DNA of 64,000 nt from Bacteroidia bacterium (GTDB lineage Bacteria > Bacteroidota > Ignavibacteria > SZUA-365): NCBI GenBank assembly GCA_027493955.1, contig JAOSJT010000001.1, forward strand, positions 2,653,131-2,717,130. The letters run 5' to 3'. A program made the translations under genes and the position numbers. Shown piece by piece: positions 1 to 9,129 of this stretch. Every line of letters begins with the position of its first letter. Within the stretch, counting starts at the first letter, position 1. The notes beneath the pieces are model-generated. The model was not told the DNA's origin and did not search any database. It saw only the letters and a list, made by a program, of their open reading frames with translations.

Positions 1-2
1 AT

Positions 3-2177
3 TACTGGGGCGCGAATATGGGTCATGTGGACCGAACTCTCGCCCAGCTCATCTCCCGCAAGCGGATTTCCGCCGACGGCGTCTCGCAGGGACTCGCGTG
101 GGTCAATCAGCTTTGCAGTAAAACCCGCGGCTACGCATTTACCAAGCTGTCCGCAAACAACAGCTGGATCAGCGGGCACACCGGTGTATGGGCGCATGAA
201 ATCGGTCACAACTTCGGGTCGCCGCACACGCATTCCTGTCTCTGGAATCCGCCGATAGATTCCTGCTACACGGCCGAACCCGTACGTGGTCAGGCGCCGT
301 GCTTTTCCAGCAGCGACATTCATCTGATCCTCGGTGGAGGCGAGATGATGAGTTACTGCCATATGCGCTTCGGGGGCTCGGCGAAGCAGAACATTTTCCG
401 CAACAGGACGGGCGCCCTCGTCCGCGGCCGCGCCGAAGCCGCATTGTGCATGAACGTCACCAGTACCGTGCGCAATCTGACCCTCATGTCGCCCACAGGC
501 GGCGAGGAGCGATGTGGCGGAAGCACCCTGGAAATCACCTGGGAGGCGCAGGGGAATAACGACTTCTCCATTCTGCTCTCCAGCGACGGAGGCGCGACCT
601 ACGACAAGGTGCTTGTGTCGGATATCCCGCGCTCCGTCCGTTCGTGGACCTGGAACATCCCGAACGACCAGCCCGTCGGGACGCAGTACCGCATCAAGAT
701 TCAGGACAACAAGCTCCCGGAACTTGTTGACGCGATGGACGCCGATTTCACGATAACGCTGGGAACGCAAATCACCGATCAGGTGAAATGGCGCAATGTG
801 TGCGTTGGCGAAGGTGCATGGTTCTATGTACGCGCCACCGGTTCCGGGACCCTGCGCTATCAGTGGAAGAAAAATGGTCAGAACATCGACGGCGAGACGC
901 GCGACGAATTGCAGTTGCAGAACCTCCAGACGTCCGACAATCTCAGCGAATTCACCTGTGTCGTTACGGGCGACTGCGGTTCAGCGGAATCCGAGCCGGC
1001 GTTATTGAAGGTCTTTACGAGCGCGGTCATCACCCGCGACCTGGAAAATGACACGACCTGTATCGGCGGAAGCGCCACGTTTTCGCTCGAGGCGGAGGGT
1101 TCGAATCTGTCCTACAAATGGTTCTATCGCAGCGTCACCGGCGTGAACAAGGAGTTTCCGGTCAACGCACCCGAACTCACCATTCAGAATGTGCAACAGA
1201 GTGATTTCGGCTCGTACTGGTGTGAAGTGAACAGCTCCTGTGGGAAAAGCACCTCAAAGACGCGTTTTCTGATTGTTCCGGCTACGGCGATAAACGTGCT
1301 GCAGCCTGGCGTATGGGACATGGTCATTCCCGCGGGCAGCCAATACAAAATCGGTTGGAAGCACTTCTGCGTGAATTCCGTGAAAATCGAGTACTCCATT
1401 GACGGCGGCACGCAATGGCTCCCCATCACCGGAAGTTTCGATGCCGACGCAGGTGAATACCTCTGGAATGTGCCGAAGGTCGAGGCCGAACAATGCTTCG
1501 TTCGTGTTAGCAATGCGGACAATACCGCGCTTACCGGGATGTCCAAGCAGTTCAAGATCCGGAATGCCCCGGTCTTCACGCTGGAAATCCCGAACGTCGG
1601 TTTCGGTTGGGTGGATGTCGGAAGCACTTCGTCAAAGCCGCTCGTCATTCAGAATACCGGTCTGGCAGATCTCCAGATAAGCGCGGCCACCATCAGCGGA
1701 AGTGCGGAAGTTTCCGTCACTACGGCGATGCCGCTGACAATCGCTCCCGGCACAAGCGGCGAATTGATGCTGGAATACACACCGACAGCACCGGAGCCTA
1801 TGAGCGCCACGATGCGCGTTGTACACAACGCCGCGGGAAGTCCTGATACCATCGAGGTCTTCGGCGAGGGGTATATTGCGACATCGACGCCGTCGCTGAT
1901 CCGGCCCACACAGCTGTCGCTGCTCCAGAGCTATCCGAATCCCATTCCGTCCGGTTCTCCCGCGACCTTCCGCTTCGATCTTCCGAAAAGCGGATCACTG
2001 ACGCTCACCGCATACTCGCTGCTCGGATCGGAGGCTAAGATCCTTTATTCCGGCAATCGCGCAGCGGGGACGCATAACCTCACTCTCGGCATGCACGATC
2101 TGCCTGCGGGCGCATGGATCATCCGTCTCACCACCCCCGAAGGTTCGGTGTCCCGCATGATACATATTCTCCGTTGA
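3..2177 (+). CDS. Secreted reprolysin-like zinc metalloprotease with T9SS tail (5' partial)
   Basis: The frame is open from base 3, so the true start lies left of the window and the ATG at 18 is internal. Near the visible N-terminus the text HEIGHNFGSPHTHSC is a HExGHxxGxxH zinc site of metzincin (M12B-like) proteases. After it come Cys-rich Ig/PKD-like beta domains (about residues 150-610), a short ASPM/HYDIN-like module (FGWVDVGS..KPLVIQNTG) and a C-terminal type A sorting domain beginning at SYPNPIPSGSPATFRFDL and ending RMIHILR. Family knowledge says such tails send the protein through T9SS to the cell surface or medium. Substrate is not predictable. A strong terminator follows 20 bp after the stop. 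Confidence 0.88.
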   Translation, partial: YWGANMGHVDRTLAQLISRKRISADGVSQGLAWVNQLCSKTRGYAFTKLSANNSWISGHTGVWAHEIGHNFGSPHTHSCLWNPPIDSCYTAEPVRGQAPCFSSSDIHLILGGGEMMSYCHMRFGGSAKQNIFRNRTGALVRGRAEAALCMNVTSTVRNLTLMSPTGGEERCGGSTLEITWEAQGNNDFSILLSSDGGATYDKVLVSDIPRSVRSWTWNIPNDQPVGTQYRIKIQDNKLPELVDAMDADFTITLGTQITDQVKWRNVCVGEGAWFYVRATGSGTLRYQWKKNGQNIDGETRDELQLQNLQTSDNLSEFTCVVTGDCGSAESEPALLKVFTSAVITRDLENDTTCIGGSATFSLEAEGSNLSYKWFYRSVTGVNKEFPVNAPELTIQNVQQSDFGSYWCEVNSSCGKSTSKTRFLIVPATAINVLQPGVWDMVIPAGSQYKIGWKHFCVNSVKIEYSIDGGTQWLPITGSFDADAGEYLWNVPKVEAEQCFVRVSNADNTALTGMSKQFKIRNAPVFTLEIPNVGFGWVDVGSTSSKPLVIQNTGLADLQISAATISGSAEVSVTTAMPLTIAPGTSGELMLEYTPTAPEPMSATMRVVHNAAGSPDTIEVFGEGYIATSTPSLIRPTQLSLLQSYPNPIPSGSPATFRFDLPKSGSLTLTAYSLLGSEAKILYSGNRAAGTHNLTLGMHDLPAGAWIIRLTTPEGSVSRMIHILR

Positions 2178-2196
2178 ACTGCATGTAGCTCAGCAC

Positions 2197-2224
2197 AGGG
2201 GCGGCTCACGGGCCGCCCCTTTTG
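2197..2224 (+). terminator. Rho-independent terminator of the metalloprotease gene
   Basis: A 9-bp perfect GC-rich stem (AGGGGCGGC / GCCGCCCCT, arms 2197-2205 and 2212-2220) with a six-base loop is followed directly by TTTT. It sits just after the stop codon at 2177. Confidence 0.85.
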
Positions 2225-2540
2225 GTTTTCGCGGATGGGCGGCGAGGTGAAAAGTGAAGGATGAAAGGAAAAGCGCAACATAATCGTGAATCGGGAATCG
2301 TTCATCGGTCCGCCCAAGCGGAGGGAATCGGGAATCGTTAACCAGAGCTGTCGTCAGCCTCAGGCTGAGCTTGGAAGGTCCTGGTTAGGCGCGTGCGTAC
2401 CCCAACTGCCTTTGAAGGGTACAGGAGGCGTCGCCCTTCGGGCTCAACGCGTCGTTTAACGTTTCACGTTTAACTCTTCCCTTCACTTTTCACGTTTCAT
2501 ATTTCAATCTTCACTTCCTCATTCCCCGCCGGGTACGACC
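2225..2540. repeat. Gene-free convergent gap filled with word repeats and REP-like hairpins
   Basis: No gene seen. The arms GTGAAAAGTGAAG (2247-2259) and CTTCACTTTTCAC (2481-2493) are perfect inverted repeats 221 bp apart. Between them lie two copies of GAATCGGGAATCGTT (around 2289 and 2327), the hairpin GTCAGCCTCAGGCTGAGCT (2353-2371, found again at 33332-33350), the palindromic CGCCCTTCGGGCT (2432-2444, a module of the 32-33 kb array) and TTTAACGTTTCACGTTTAAC (around 2454). The gap separates convergent genes. Confidence 0.75.
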
Positions 2541-4514
2541 TCAAGGCGCATAGGGCCCGTCGAGAGGATCCACGCCGCGAAGGAAGGCCTCGGCACGGGA
2601 AAGATCGAGTGTCGTGCCGAGAAGAAACAGCTTGTCGCCGCCTTGTATGGGTGTGTCGGGATCGGGATTGGGTTGTGTTTCATTCCCATGCTGTATCGCC
2701 AGCACCGATACTCCAAAGCGTGCGCGGAGCTCGAGGGTGCGCAACGTTTCTCCCAGGGCGGGTGATTCATCGGAGATTGCGGCGCTGCAGATGTCGAAAT
2801 CCGGTAACGGCAGTGCTTCGCTTCTTCGGGTTCCGGCACCACGAAAGGTTTCGTATCCATCAGACCGAAGGTCGGCGATCATGCGCTCGATTTCGTGACG
2901 CGGAAGCAAGTAGCGCCGCAGGACACGCGCGAAAATCTCCACGGCGGTCTCGAATTCCTCCGGAATCACCTCGTCCGCTCCGAGGTTATACAGATGCGGG
3001 ACTTCGCTGACGAATCGCGTCCGCACTATGAGGGAGCTGGTCGCATTATGTGCGCGGACACGCTCCGTGATGCGCGCGGTAGCGGCGGGATCGGAAATGG
3101 CCACCACGATGACGCGCGCGGTCGCCGCGCCCGCATGCAGCAGGACGGCATCCTGTGTGGCATCGCCGAACATGATGTTGACGCCGGCACGCGCCTCTCT
3201 GCGCACCGTGTCCGGATTCATTTCGATAACTGTGTAGGGAATGCCTGCGGAGAGAGCTGCTGTCACCAGGTTGCGCCCATTGAGCCCGTAGCCGATCACC
3301 AACAGGCCGTCGCGGCCTGCCGATGTCTTTTCGGGGGCTTTGTCCGTCCCGCCAAAAACTGTCGCGAGCTTTTCCGCCACAACCGGTGCGATAGCCATGA
3401 GCAGCGGTGTGAGTCCCATGCTGAGAATGGCCACGGCGAGAAACAATTGATAATCCGAGGCCCCGAGCAATCCCTGCTTCACGCCGACGCGCGAGAGCAC
3501 GAACGAAAACTCCCCTACCTGCGCCAGACTGAAACCGGTGAGTATTGCGGTGCGCGTCGGATATCCCAGCAGAAGAATCACCCCGGCGGCGAGAACAAGT
3601 TTCCCGAGAACGACGATGAGCGTAATCGCGGCGACGATGAAGGGGTGCTCGAGGACATTCGCCGGATCCAGCAACATTCCGATGGAAACGAAAAAAATGC
3701 TCGTGAACAGGTCCCGAAAGGGAATGACATTCCCCAATGCCTGATGACTGTATTCGGAGTCCGCGATGAGCAGCCCCGCGAGGAACGCGCCCAGGGCAAG
3801 AGAGAGGCCCGCAATAGACGTGAGCCACGCCACCGCGAAGCACATGGCGACGATAAAAAGGAGGAACAACTCCCTGTTGCGCGTCGCCGATATGCGATGC
3901 AGCACGAAAGGCATCACATAGCGTGCCGCCACGATTACCGCAATAACCACGACGACGCTCTTCAACAGCAACATCAATAGCTCGCTGCCGATCGCGTCGC
4001 CCGATCCGCCCGCCAGCAACGGAGTGAACAGCATCATCGGCACGATGATAATGTCCTGAAAAATCAATATCCCCAGCGTTGCCCGACCATGCGGACTGTC
4101 TATTTCACCTGACGACTGCATGCTCTTGAGCACAATAGCGGTGCTGCTGAGGGCTATCAGGAAACCCGCGAAAACGGATACCGCGATGCTTTGTCCCGTC
4201 AGAGCAGAGATCAATCCTGTGCACAGCAGCGTCACGAGAACCTGCAGGCCGCCACCGCCCAGCACGCTTCGCCGCATGCGCAAAAGCTCCCGCGGTGCAA
4301 GCTCCAGCCCTATCGTGAACATCAGCAAAATGACGCCGACTTCGGCCAGAAGCTCCACGGCGTGCACATCACGCACCGCTCCGAACACTCCGGGACCCGC
4401 CAGAACACCGGTGACCAGAAAACCGATGATAGCGGGGACCCGCAGCCAATGGAACACCGACACCACGGCTGTGGACAAGGCGACGATAACGACAAGATCT
4501 GTGAGAAGCTGCAT
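2541..4514 (-). CDS. CPA2-family monovalent cation:proton antiporter with RCK domain
   Basis: 657 residues, Kef/YbaL-like. Residues 1-380 form about 12 hydrophobic segments of a Na+/H+ exchanger fold, opening with LLTDLVVIVALSTAVVSVF and including the conserved GFLVTGVLAGP and FTIGLEL stretches. Residues about 400-520 are a TrkA-N/RCK Rossmann domain (VIGYGLNGRNLV, acidic residue in TVIEMNPD) and the last 85 residues a TrkA-C domain. Family role: K+ or Na+ efflux in exchange for protons, gated by nucleotide or ligand at the RCK. It stands alone, convergent with the metalloprotease. The start at 4514 leaves a 25-bp dyad immediately upstream. Ion specificity cannot be read from sequence. Confidence 0.9.
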   Translation of the reverse strand: MQLLTDLVVIVALSTAVVSVFHWLRVPAIIGFLVTGVLAGPGVFGAVRDVHAVELLAEVGVILLMFTIGLELAPRELLRMRRSVLGGGGLQVLVTLLCTGLISALTGQSIAVSVFAGFLIALSSTAIVLKSMQSSGEIDSPHGRATLGILIFQDIIIVPMMLFTPLLAGGSGDAIGSELLMLLLKSVVVVIAVIVAARYVMPFVLHRISATRNRELFLLFIVAMCFAVAWLTSIAGLSLALGAFLAGLLIADSEYSHQALGNVIPFRDLFTSIFFVSIGMLLDPANVLEHPFIVAAITLIVVLGKLVLAAGVILLLGYPTRTAILTGFSLAQVGEFSFVLSRVGVKQGLLGASDYQLFLAVAILSMGLTPLLMAIAPVVAEKLATVFGGTDKAPEKTSAGRDGLLVIGYGLNGRNLVTAALSAGIPYTVIEMNPDTVRREARAGVNIMFGDATQDAVLLHAGAATARVIVVAISDPAATARITERVRAHNATSSLIVRTRFVSEVPHLYNLGADEVIPEEFETAVEIFARVLRRYLLPRHEIERMIADLRSDGYETFRGAGTRRSEALPLPDFDICSAAISDESPALGETLRTLELRARFGVSVLAIQHGNETQPNPDPDTPIQGGDKLFLLGTTLDLSRAEAFLRGVDPLDGPYAP

Positions 4515-4519
4515 GTATC

Positions 4520-4544
4520 GTGGAATATAGAATTACGATTCCAC
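4520..4544 (-). promoter_or_regulatory. Inverted repeat just upstream of the antiporter start
   Basis: GTGGAAT (4520-4526) and ATTCCAC (4538-4544) form a perfect 7-bp dyad with an 11-bp spacer, 5 bp before the start codon of the antiporter on the minus strand. It could be an operator or a leader hairpin that hides the translation start. Confidence 0.4.
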
Positions 4545-4587
4545 AAAAATACACAAACGCCGCTCATTCGCGCCATGACACTCTCCC

Positions 4588-4661
4588 CTCTCTGTATCCT
4601 CCGCATTCCCCGCCCCCCACTCTGTGTCCTCTGTGTTCCCCTCTGTGTCCTCTGTGTTCCC
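4588..4661 (+). repeat. CTCTGTG word repeat between divergent genes
   Basis: A 21-bp unit built from CTCTGTGTCC and CTCTGTGTTCCC occurs twice in exact tandem (4620-4640 and 4641-4661), preceded by a degenerate pyrimidine-rich copy from about 4588. It ends 6 bp before the -33 element of the histidine kinase promoter. It is one of several short-word repeats in this window. Confidence 0.75.
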
Positions 4662-4667
4662 CCCCGG

Positions 4668-4698
4668 TTGAGAAAGTACTGGTCAGTCTCTATCTTAA
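4668..4698 (+). promoter_or_regulatory. Bacteroidota-type promoter of the histidine kinase
   Basis: TTG at 4668-4670, a 20-bp spacer, then TATCTTAA at 4691-4698, resembling the TTG / TAnnTTTG consensus of Bacteroidota primary sigma factors. The expected transcription start near 4705 leaves a short leader before the ATG at 4734 and supports that start over the longer open frame. Confidence 0.6.
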
Positions 4699-4733
4699 AC
4701 CGTTCGAGATTCTATGAAGCATTGCGGAATCCT

Positions 4734-5888
4734 ATGACCCCTGATACCTGGTTTGCACCGGCCGAACGCGCCCCGATTGACGCGGTGCGTCGCATGCACG
4801 ACGACCTTATGCAGGAGCTGCATTTTCAGGACATGCTCGAGGCCTTCCCTTCGCCGGTGGCGGTATTGAATCGGGAGCGGCAAATCGTCGCCTGTAACGG
4901 CAGATTCGCCGACGCCGTACCACGCGGACATGATGAGTCCTTGCTGGGTCTGCGCGTCGGTGAATCCATCGGCTGCGTCACCGTTGCGGATGCACCGGGA
5001 GGCTGCGGGACGGGACAGGGCTGTCGGCTGTGCGGTGCCGTCATCGCCATGCTGCAGGCGCAGCAGGGAGAGACGGGCGTGCAGGAATGCCGTATCAACG
5101 CGCAGTTAGACGGCGTAACCGTACCTCTGGATTATCGCGTGCTCGCCGTGCCGCTCACCGTGCGTGATCACACCATCACCGTACTTTCACTCGTGGACAT
5201 CAGCGACGAGAAACGCCGAAGCATACTGGAACGGATGTTTTTTCACGACGTGCTCAATACGGCATCCGGTGTTCGCTCTGTTGCCGAGTTGTATCACCTC
5301 GTCAGCGACAACGAGCGCAACGCGCTGATAGCGGATCTGGAGAATCTCTCGACGCAGCTCATTGAAGAAATCATCGCACACAGGGATCTCCTGGCCGCGG
5401 AGCGCAACGAGCTGCGCGCACGACTGCAGCCGACGCTGCCGCATGAAATGCTCCGCCACATCGAAGCCCTGTACCGCTATCATTCCCTTGCTCACGGAAA
5501 GACCATCCGGTCAATCGCGGACGCCAATCTCCCTCCCGTGGACACCGATCCCGCACTTCTGGGGCGTGTGCTCGGCAATCTGTTGAAAAACGCCCTCGAA
5601 GCCAGCACGGATGGCGATGTGGTGACCTTGCGGGGTGTTCGTGAAAATGACGATATCCTGTTCAGCGTCCATAATACCGGGACTATGCCCGATGATGTCA
5701 AACTGCAGGTGTTCCAACGGTCGTTCAGCACCAAGGCGAAGGATCGCGGCGTCGGCACGTACAGCGCCCGACTGCTCACGGAGCGCATGTTGGGTGGACG
5801 CATCTGGTTTACGTCCTCCGCGGAAGATGGTACGACCTTCACCGTCGCCATCCCGCTTTCTGTTTCACCTTACACCGATGATGAGTAG
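4734..5888 (+). CDS. Cytosolic PAS sensor histidine kinase with four-cysteine motif
   Basis: 384 residues from the ATG at 4734; the frame stays open far upstream, but the promoter lies at 4668-4698. A PAS-like domain (about 30-155) carries four clustered cysteines, C81, C91, C97 and C100 (pattern C-x9-C-x5-C-x2-C), suggesting a metal, Fe-S or redox sensor. The H-box is FFHDVLNTASG with H171 as likely phosphoacceptor, followed by a HATPase domain with N-box LGNLLKNALEA and a GVGTYSARLL lid. No membrane segment is seen, so the signal should be cytoplasmic. No response regulator is adjacent; the next gene overlaps its end and is probably co-transcribed. Confidence 0.87.
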   Translation: MTPDTWFAPAERAPIDAVRRMHDDLMQELHFQDMLEAFPSPVAVLNRERQIVACNGRFADAVPRGHDESLLGLRVGESIGCVTVADAPGGCGTGQGCRLCGAVIAMLQAQQGETGVQECRINAQLDGVTVPLDYRVLAVPLTVRDHTITVLSLVDISDEKRRSILERMFFHDVLNTASGVRSVAELYHLVSDNERNALIADLENLSTQLIEEIIAHRDLLAAERNELRARLQPTLPHEMLRHIEALYRYHSLAHGKTIRSIADANLPPVDTDPALLGRVLGNLLKNALEASTDGDVVTLRGVRENDDILFSVHNTGTMPDDVKLQVFQRSFSTKAKDRGVGTYSARLLTERMLGGRIWFTSSAEDGTTFTVAIPLSVSPYTDDE

Positions 5889-6474
5889 CACAATGATGAT
5901 CACTGCGGCGGAATTGAAAACGAGAATACTCACGCTCCATGGGAGCGCATTGGAGATGAGTGACGAAGAAATTGACGGCATAGACACCGCCGCTCTGACG
6001 GAGGTACTCGATGAGTACGGCTCGAGTGTTCTCATGCTGCTTCCGCCGCGAGAACGCGTATTCATGGAATGGCTGAAGGACGCCGATCCCGCAGTCTTCA
6101 CCGACCTGTGGGGAGACGACACACCCGTCGTATCTCTGCATTTTATCGAAGCGTTCAAGCGTGCGGACAGAGGGTTCGTCATTTGCGAACTCGAGGCCTG
6201 TGACAATTATTATTTCACGGACCGCCACATTAAACCGGAAGCACGGGATAACCTTCCCGGCATACTCGACCGCGCGGGCGCCGGGCAGCAGCTCAGCATC
6301 GGCGAGGTGTTACTGTTCGAAATCCTGCAACAACCCATAGATATCTGGCATTTTTGCTACAAATACGGCGTTTCGGTCGAAAAGGGGAAGTCCGCTGTCG
6401 AGGAACTGGCAGGGCATGACTGGCTCGTTCATCTGACGGCACGCGAGGACCTCGCGAAGTACATCGACGCATAA
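5878..6474 (+). CDS. Conserved-looking hypothetical protein co-transcribed with histidine kinase
   Basis: 198 residues from the ATG at 5878, which overlaps the kinase stop (alternative ATGs at 5881, 5893 and 5896). I do not recognise the family. The protein is soluble and acidic, with no signal peptide or membrane segment. The N-terminal third is helical (ELKTRILTLHGSALEMSDEEIDG) and the C-terminal third (EVLLFEILQQPIDIWHFCYKYGV) could be a small helical or winged-helix-like module. Overlap with the kinase suggests a partner or output protein of that sensor. The gene uses the same codon style as its neighbours. Confidence 0.7.
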   Translation: MMSSTMMITAAELKTRILTLHGSALEMSDEEIDGIDTAALTEVLDEYGSSVLMLLPPRERVFMEWLKDADPAVFTDLWGDDTPVVSLHFIEAFKRADRGFVICELEACDNYYFTDRHIKPEARDNLPGILDRAGAGQQLSIGEVLLFEILQQPIDIWHFCYKYGVSVEKGKSAVEELAGHDWLVHLTAREDLAKYIDA

Positions 6475-6545
6475 TCATCCCTGACCAGCGTTCCGGGCGG
6501 GCAAGGGAGAGCCGGCGGTCAATTTTTGAGGGATGAGAAAGGGAC

Positions 6546-6576
6546 TTGACCGCGTATGTGAAATGGCGTATGTTTC
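6546..6576 (+). promoter_or_regulatory. Bacteroidota-type promoter of the Kelch/Omp28-like gene
   Basis: TTG (6546-6548), 20-bp spacer, TATGTTTC (6569-6576). It lies about 90 bp before the ATG at 6667, which has a GGAGA ribosome binding site. Confidence 0.6.
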
Positions 6577-6666
6577 TACTTGTACCTTTCGGCCCCCCCT
6601 AATTCAGGCGTTCCGCACCTAAACTAATACTGCGTTTCATCCACAGCTTACATTTGGAGAAGCTCC

Positions 6667-9075
6667 ATGAAGAAAAGCGTTTCTGTTTTCTTTCTTTCCT
6701 GTGCAGTGATGCTGCTCTCGTTGAACACCGCGTTCGCGAAGGGTGGGCACACCGACAGCGATGGTCCCTTTGTCCCGATGTCCTCCGTTGCACTCGCGAA
6801 AAGCGGGCCTGCGGATGTCATGGGTCAATGGTCTACCCGCGCGGACATTCCCACCGCGATGGGGTACAACACCGCCGTGTACTACAATAACGCGATATAC
6901 AATTTCTCGGGTTTGACAGCGACCGCTCTGTTGTCGACGGTGTACAAACTTGATTTGACATCGAACACCTGGGACCAGGTCGCAAACATGCCCAAACCCC
7001 GCGCGCTTGCCATGTCCGTGGTGATTGATAACATGATTTATCTGATCGGCGGTTACAGCACTGGTAGTCCGTTTACCACGGAAGGCACTGTGCTGGTGTT
7101 CGATCCCGCGACCAACCGATTCACGGAAAAAGCACGCATGCCGGTACCGGTGTTTGCCGCCGGCTACTTCGTGCATGAAGGCCGCATCTGGGTTCTCGGC
7201 GGCGGTACGACCAGTTTCCAGGCCCAGACCGACGTCGTTCAGATTTACGACCCAGCATCGGATACCTGGACCCAGTCGAATTCCAAGCTTCCCCGCTCTC
7301 TCCGTTCCTTCTCTGCAGTGAACATCAAAGGAACACCGTTCATTGTCGGCGGCTATGCGGTCGTTGGCACGCAGGGACAGTTTTTCGGACAAATGTACAA
7401 GGGTACCATCAACGGTGACGACCTGACCTGGACGCAGCTTGCGGACTTCCCCGGCGGCGCCATCATGCGTCATTCCATGGGCACCGACGGCAATATCCTC
7501 TACCTGACCGGTGGGTACACTACGATCACAGCGCAGACTGGCGTCATGTCCAATCTCAGCTGGGCCTACAATCCCCTAGTGGACGGCTGGAGAGGCGAAC
7601 TCATGAAGCCGACAGCCGTATCTTACGGATCGAATCTGCTCTACGACGGCGACAAAACCTTGTATCAGGTTGCGGGTCAGACGAGCGGCGGTGCGTATGT
7701 CAAAGCCGTCGAAGCGTATGATTTCCAGGCCGCTTCGAAGCCCACAGCCCTGCTTTCCGCTACGGGTACAACGTTCTGGGCCAAGCGCACCAGTACATAC
7801 AACAATGGCTTCTATGTTGGTAACACCGGCGGCGAAGAATTGACCTGGAGCGCCGCTGTTTCACCGAACGCGTCCACATGGATGAACATGAGCGGCCTGA
7901 CCAGCGGTAAGCTCACGCCGGGCGGTCAGTCTCTCATTGCTTTCACCGTCAATCCGAATTCCCTCACCGAAGGCCAGCACACCGGTACCATCGAAGTGAC
8001 GACCAACGATCCGGACAACGCGACGCTCACGTACACTGTGCAAATCACTGTGCAGGAGCTGGACGTTGACGAGCCTTCGAATGTGTTGATCGAGCAATAC
8101 ACCGGCATCTGGTGCCAATGGTGTCCGTATGGCGCGGACTCCCTCGCCGCGGTCATCGGGCGTCTCGGCAATCGCGTTGTCCGCACTTCCTGGCACGACA
8201 GTGATCCCATGGAAATCACCGCGTGGGAAACGATGAACAACTTCATCGGCGTCACCGGATTCCCGACCGCGTCGATCAACCGCATCACCTGGCCTGGCAA
8301 CAATGCGATTCCCGTGAGCCGTGGTGATTGGGGTAATTACGCAACATTTGTCGTGAACAATCTGCGTGCGCCAGTCGGTATCGATGTGATGGAAAAATCC
8401 TACAACCCCGCGACAAAGCAACTCAGCTTCAAGGTTAAGGTGTTCTTCCATCAGGGCATCAATGCGGATCTGCGCCTGAACGCGCTTATCACTGAAGACG
8501 GTCTGAATTACGAGCAGGTCAAGTACACGTCCAGCGGCAACATCCGTGTGAATCCGTACTATCACTATGCCGTTGTCCGCGGCATCTGGCCCGATGTGCA
8601 GGGCATGCCCCTCTCGACGAGCAATACTTTTGCCACGCAAAGCGAAGTCATCAAGGAGTTCAGCTTCACTTCGCCGCATGGTGTGGATGACAGCACACAC
8701 ATTGTCGTGTATGTCCACCGCCTGAACGGCAGCAACCCGGGTCCCGTGCAGCAAAGCTACAGCGAACCCCTCATGCTCGGTATCACCGATGTGGAAAAAG
8801 CGCCGGCACCGGGTGAATTCGTCCTCCATCAGAACTATCCGAATCCTTTCAATCCCAGCACGACCATCAGCTTCGCGCTGCCGGTTCGCTCGGATGTCAA
8901 GATCAATCTCACGGACGCCTTGGGCCGTTCGCTTGGCTCCATCGTCAACGGCAGCTACGAAGCCGGATCGCACAGCGTGCTCTTCGACGCCAGCGAGCTG
9001 CCATCCGGCAATTACTTCATCACCATGATCTCCGGCGACGTGGTGCTCACCCGCAGCATGACGCTGATGAAGTAA
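6667..9075 (+). CDS. Secreted Kelch-repeat plus Omp28-like thioredoxin-fold protein with T9SS tail
   Basis: 802 residues. A signal peptide (MKKSVSVFFLSCAVMLLSLN, cleavage after AFA) is followed by Kelch-type propeller repeats (about 45-350: NTWDQVANMPKPRALAMSVV, YLIGGYS, IWVLGGG and similar). Then comes a HYDIN-like beta domain (about 370-460) and an Omp28-related thioredoxin-fold domain (about 465-690) with a real CxxC, GIWCQWCPYG, near residue 483. The C-terminus is a type A sorting domain (NYPNPFNPSTTISFAL...RSMTLMK). The CxxC suggests a surface disulfide or redox role; the Kelch part suggests glycan or protein binding. The combination of propeller and CxxC domain in one secreted chain is unusual. 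Confidence 0.88.
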   Translation: MKKSVSVFFLSCAVMLLSLNTAFAKGGHTDSDGPFVPMSSVALAKSGPADVMGQWSTRADIPTAMGYNTAVYYNNAIYNFSGLTATALLSTVYKLDLTSNTWDQVANMPKPRALAMSVVIDNMIYLIGGYSTGSPFTTEGTVLVFDPATNRFTEKARMPVPVFAAGYFVHEGRIWVLGGGTTSFQAQTDVVQIYDPASDTWTQSNSKLPRSLRSFSAVNIKGTPFIVGGYAVVGTQGQFFGQMYKGTINGDDLTWTQLADFPGGAIMRHSMGTDGNILYLTGGYTTITAQTGVMSNLSWAYNPLVDGWRGELMKPTAVSYGSNLLYDGDKTLYQVAGQTSGGAYVKAVEAYDFQAASKPTALLSATGTTFWAKRTSTYNNGFYVGNTGGEELTWSAAVSPNASTWMNMSGLTSGKLTPGGQSLIAFTVNPNSLTEGQHTGTIEVTTNDPDNATLTYTVQITVQELDVDEPSNVLIEQYTGIWCQWCPYGADSLAAVIGRLGNRVVRTSWHDSDPMEITAWETMNNFIGVTGFPTASINRITWPGNNAIPVSRGDWGNYATFVVNNLRAPVGIDVMEKSYNPATKQLSFKVKVFFHQGINADLRLNALITEDGLNYEQVKYTSSGNIRVNPYYHYAVVRGIWPDVQGMPLSTSNTFATQSEVIKEFSFTSPHGVDDSTHIVVYVHRLNGSNPGPVQQSYSEPLMLGITDVEKAPAPGEFVLHQNYPNPFNPSTTISFALPVRSDVKINLTDALGRSLGSIVNGSYEAGSHSVLFDASELPSGNYFITMISGDVVLTRSMTLMK

Positions 9076-9098
9076 CACGCTCTCGTATCCTTTTTTCC

Positions 9099-9129
9099 GC
9101 AGCGCCTCCGGGTTTTCCGGGGGCGCTGC
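9099..9129 (+). terminator. Hairpin after the Kelch/Omp28-like gene
   Basis: GCAGCGCC (9099-9106) pairs with GGCGCTGC (9122-9129), and an inner CCGG/CCGG pair strengthens it. Only a weak T-stretch follows, so it may be a Rho-independent terminator or a 3' stabilising hairpin. Confidence 0.6.

Noticed and set aside
4191-4733. N-terminal extension of the histidine kinase
   Set aside because: It overlaps the divergent antiporter gene, the CTCTGTG repeat and the promoter.
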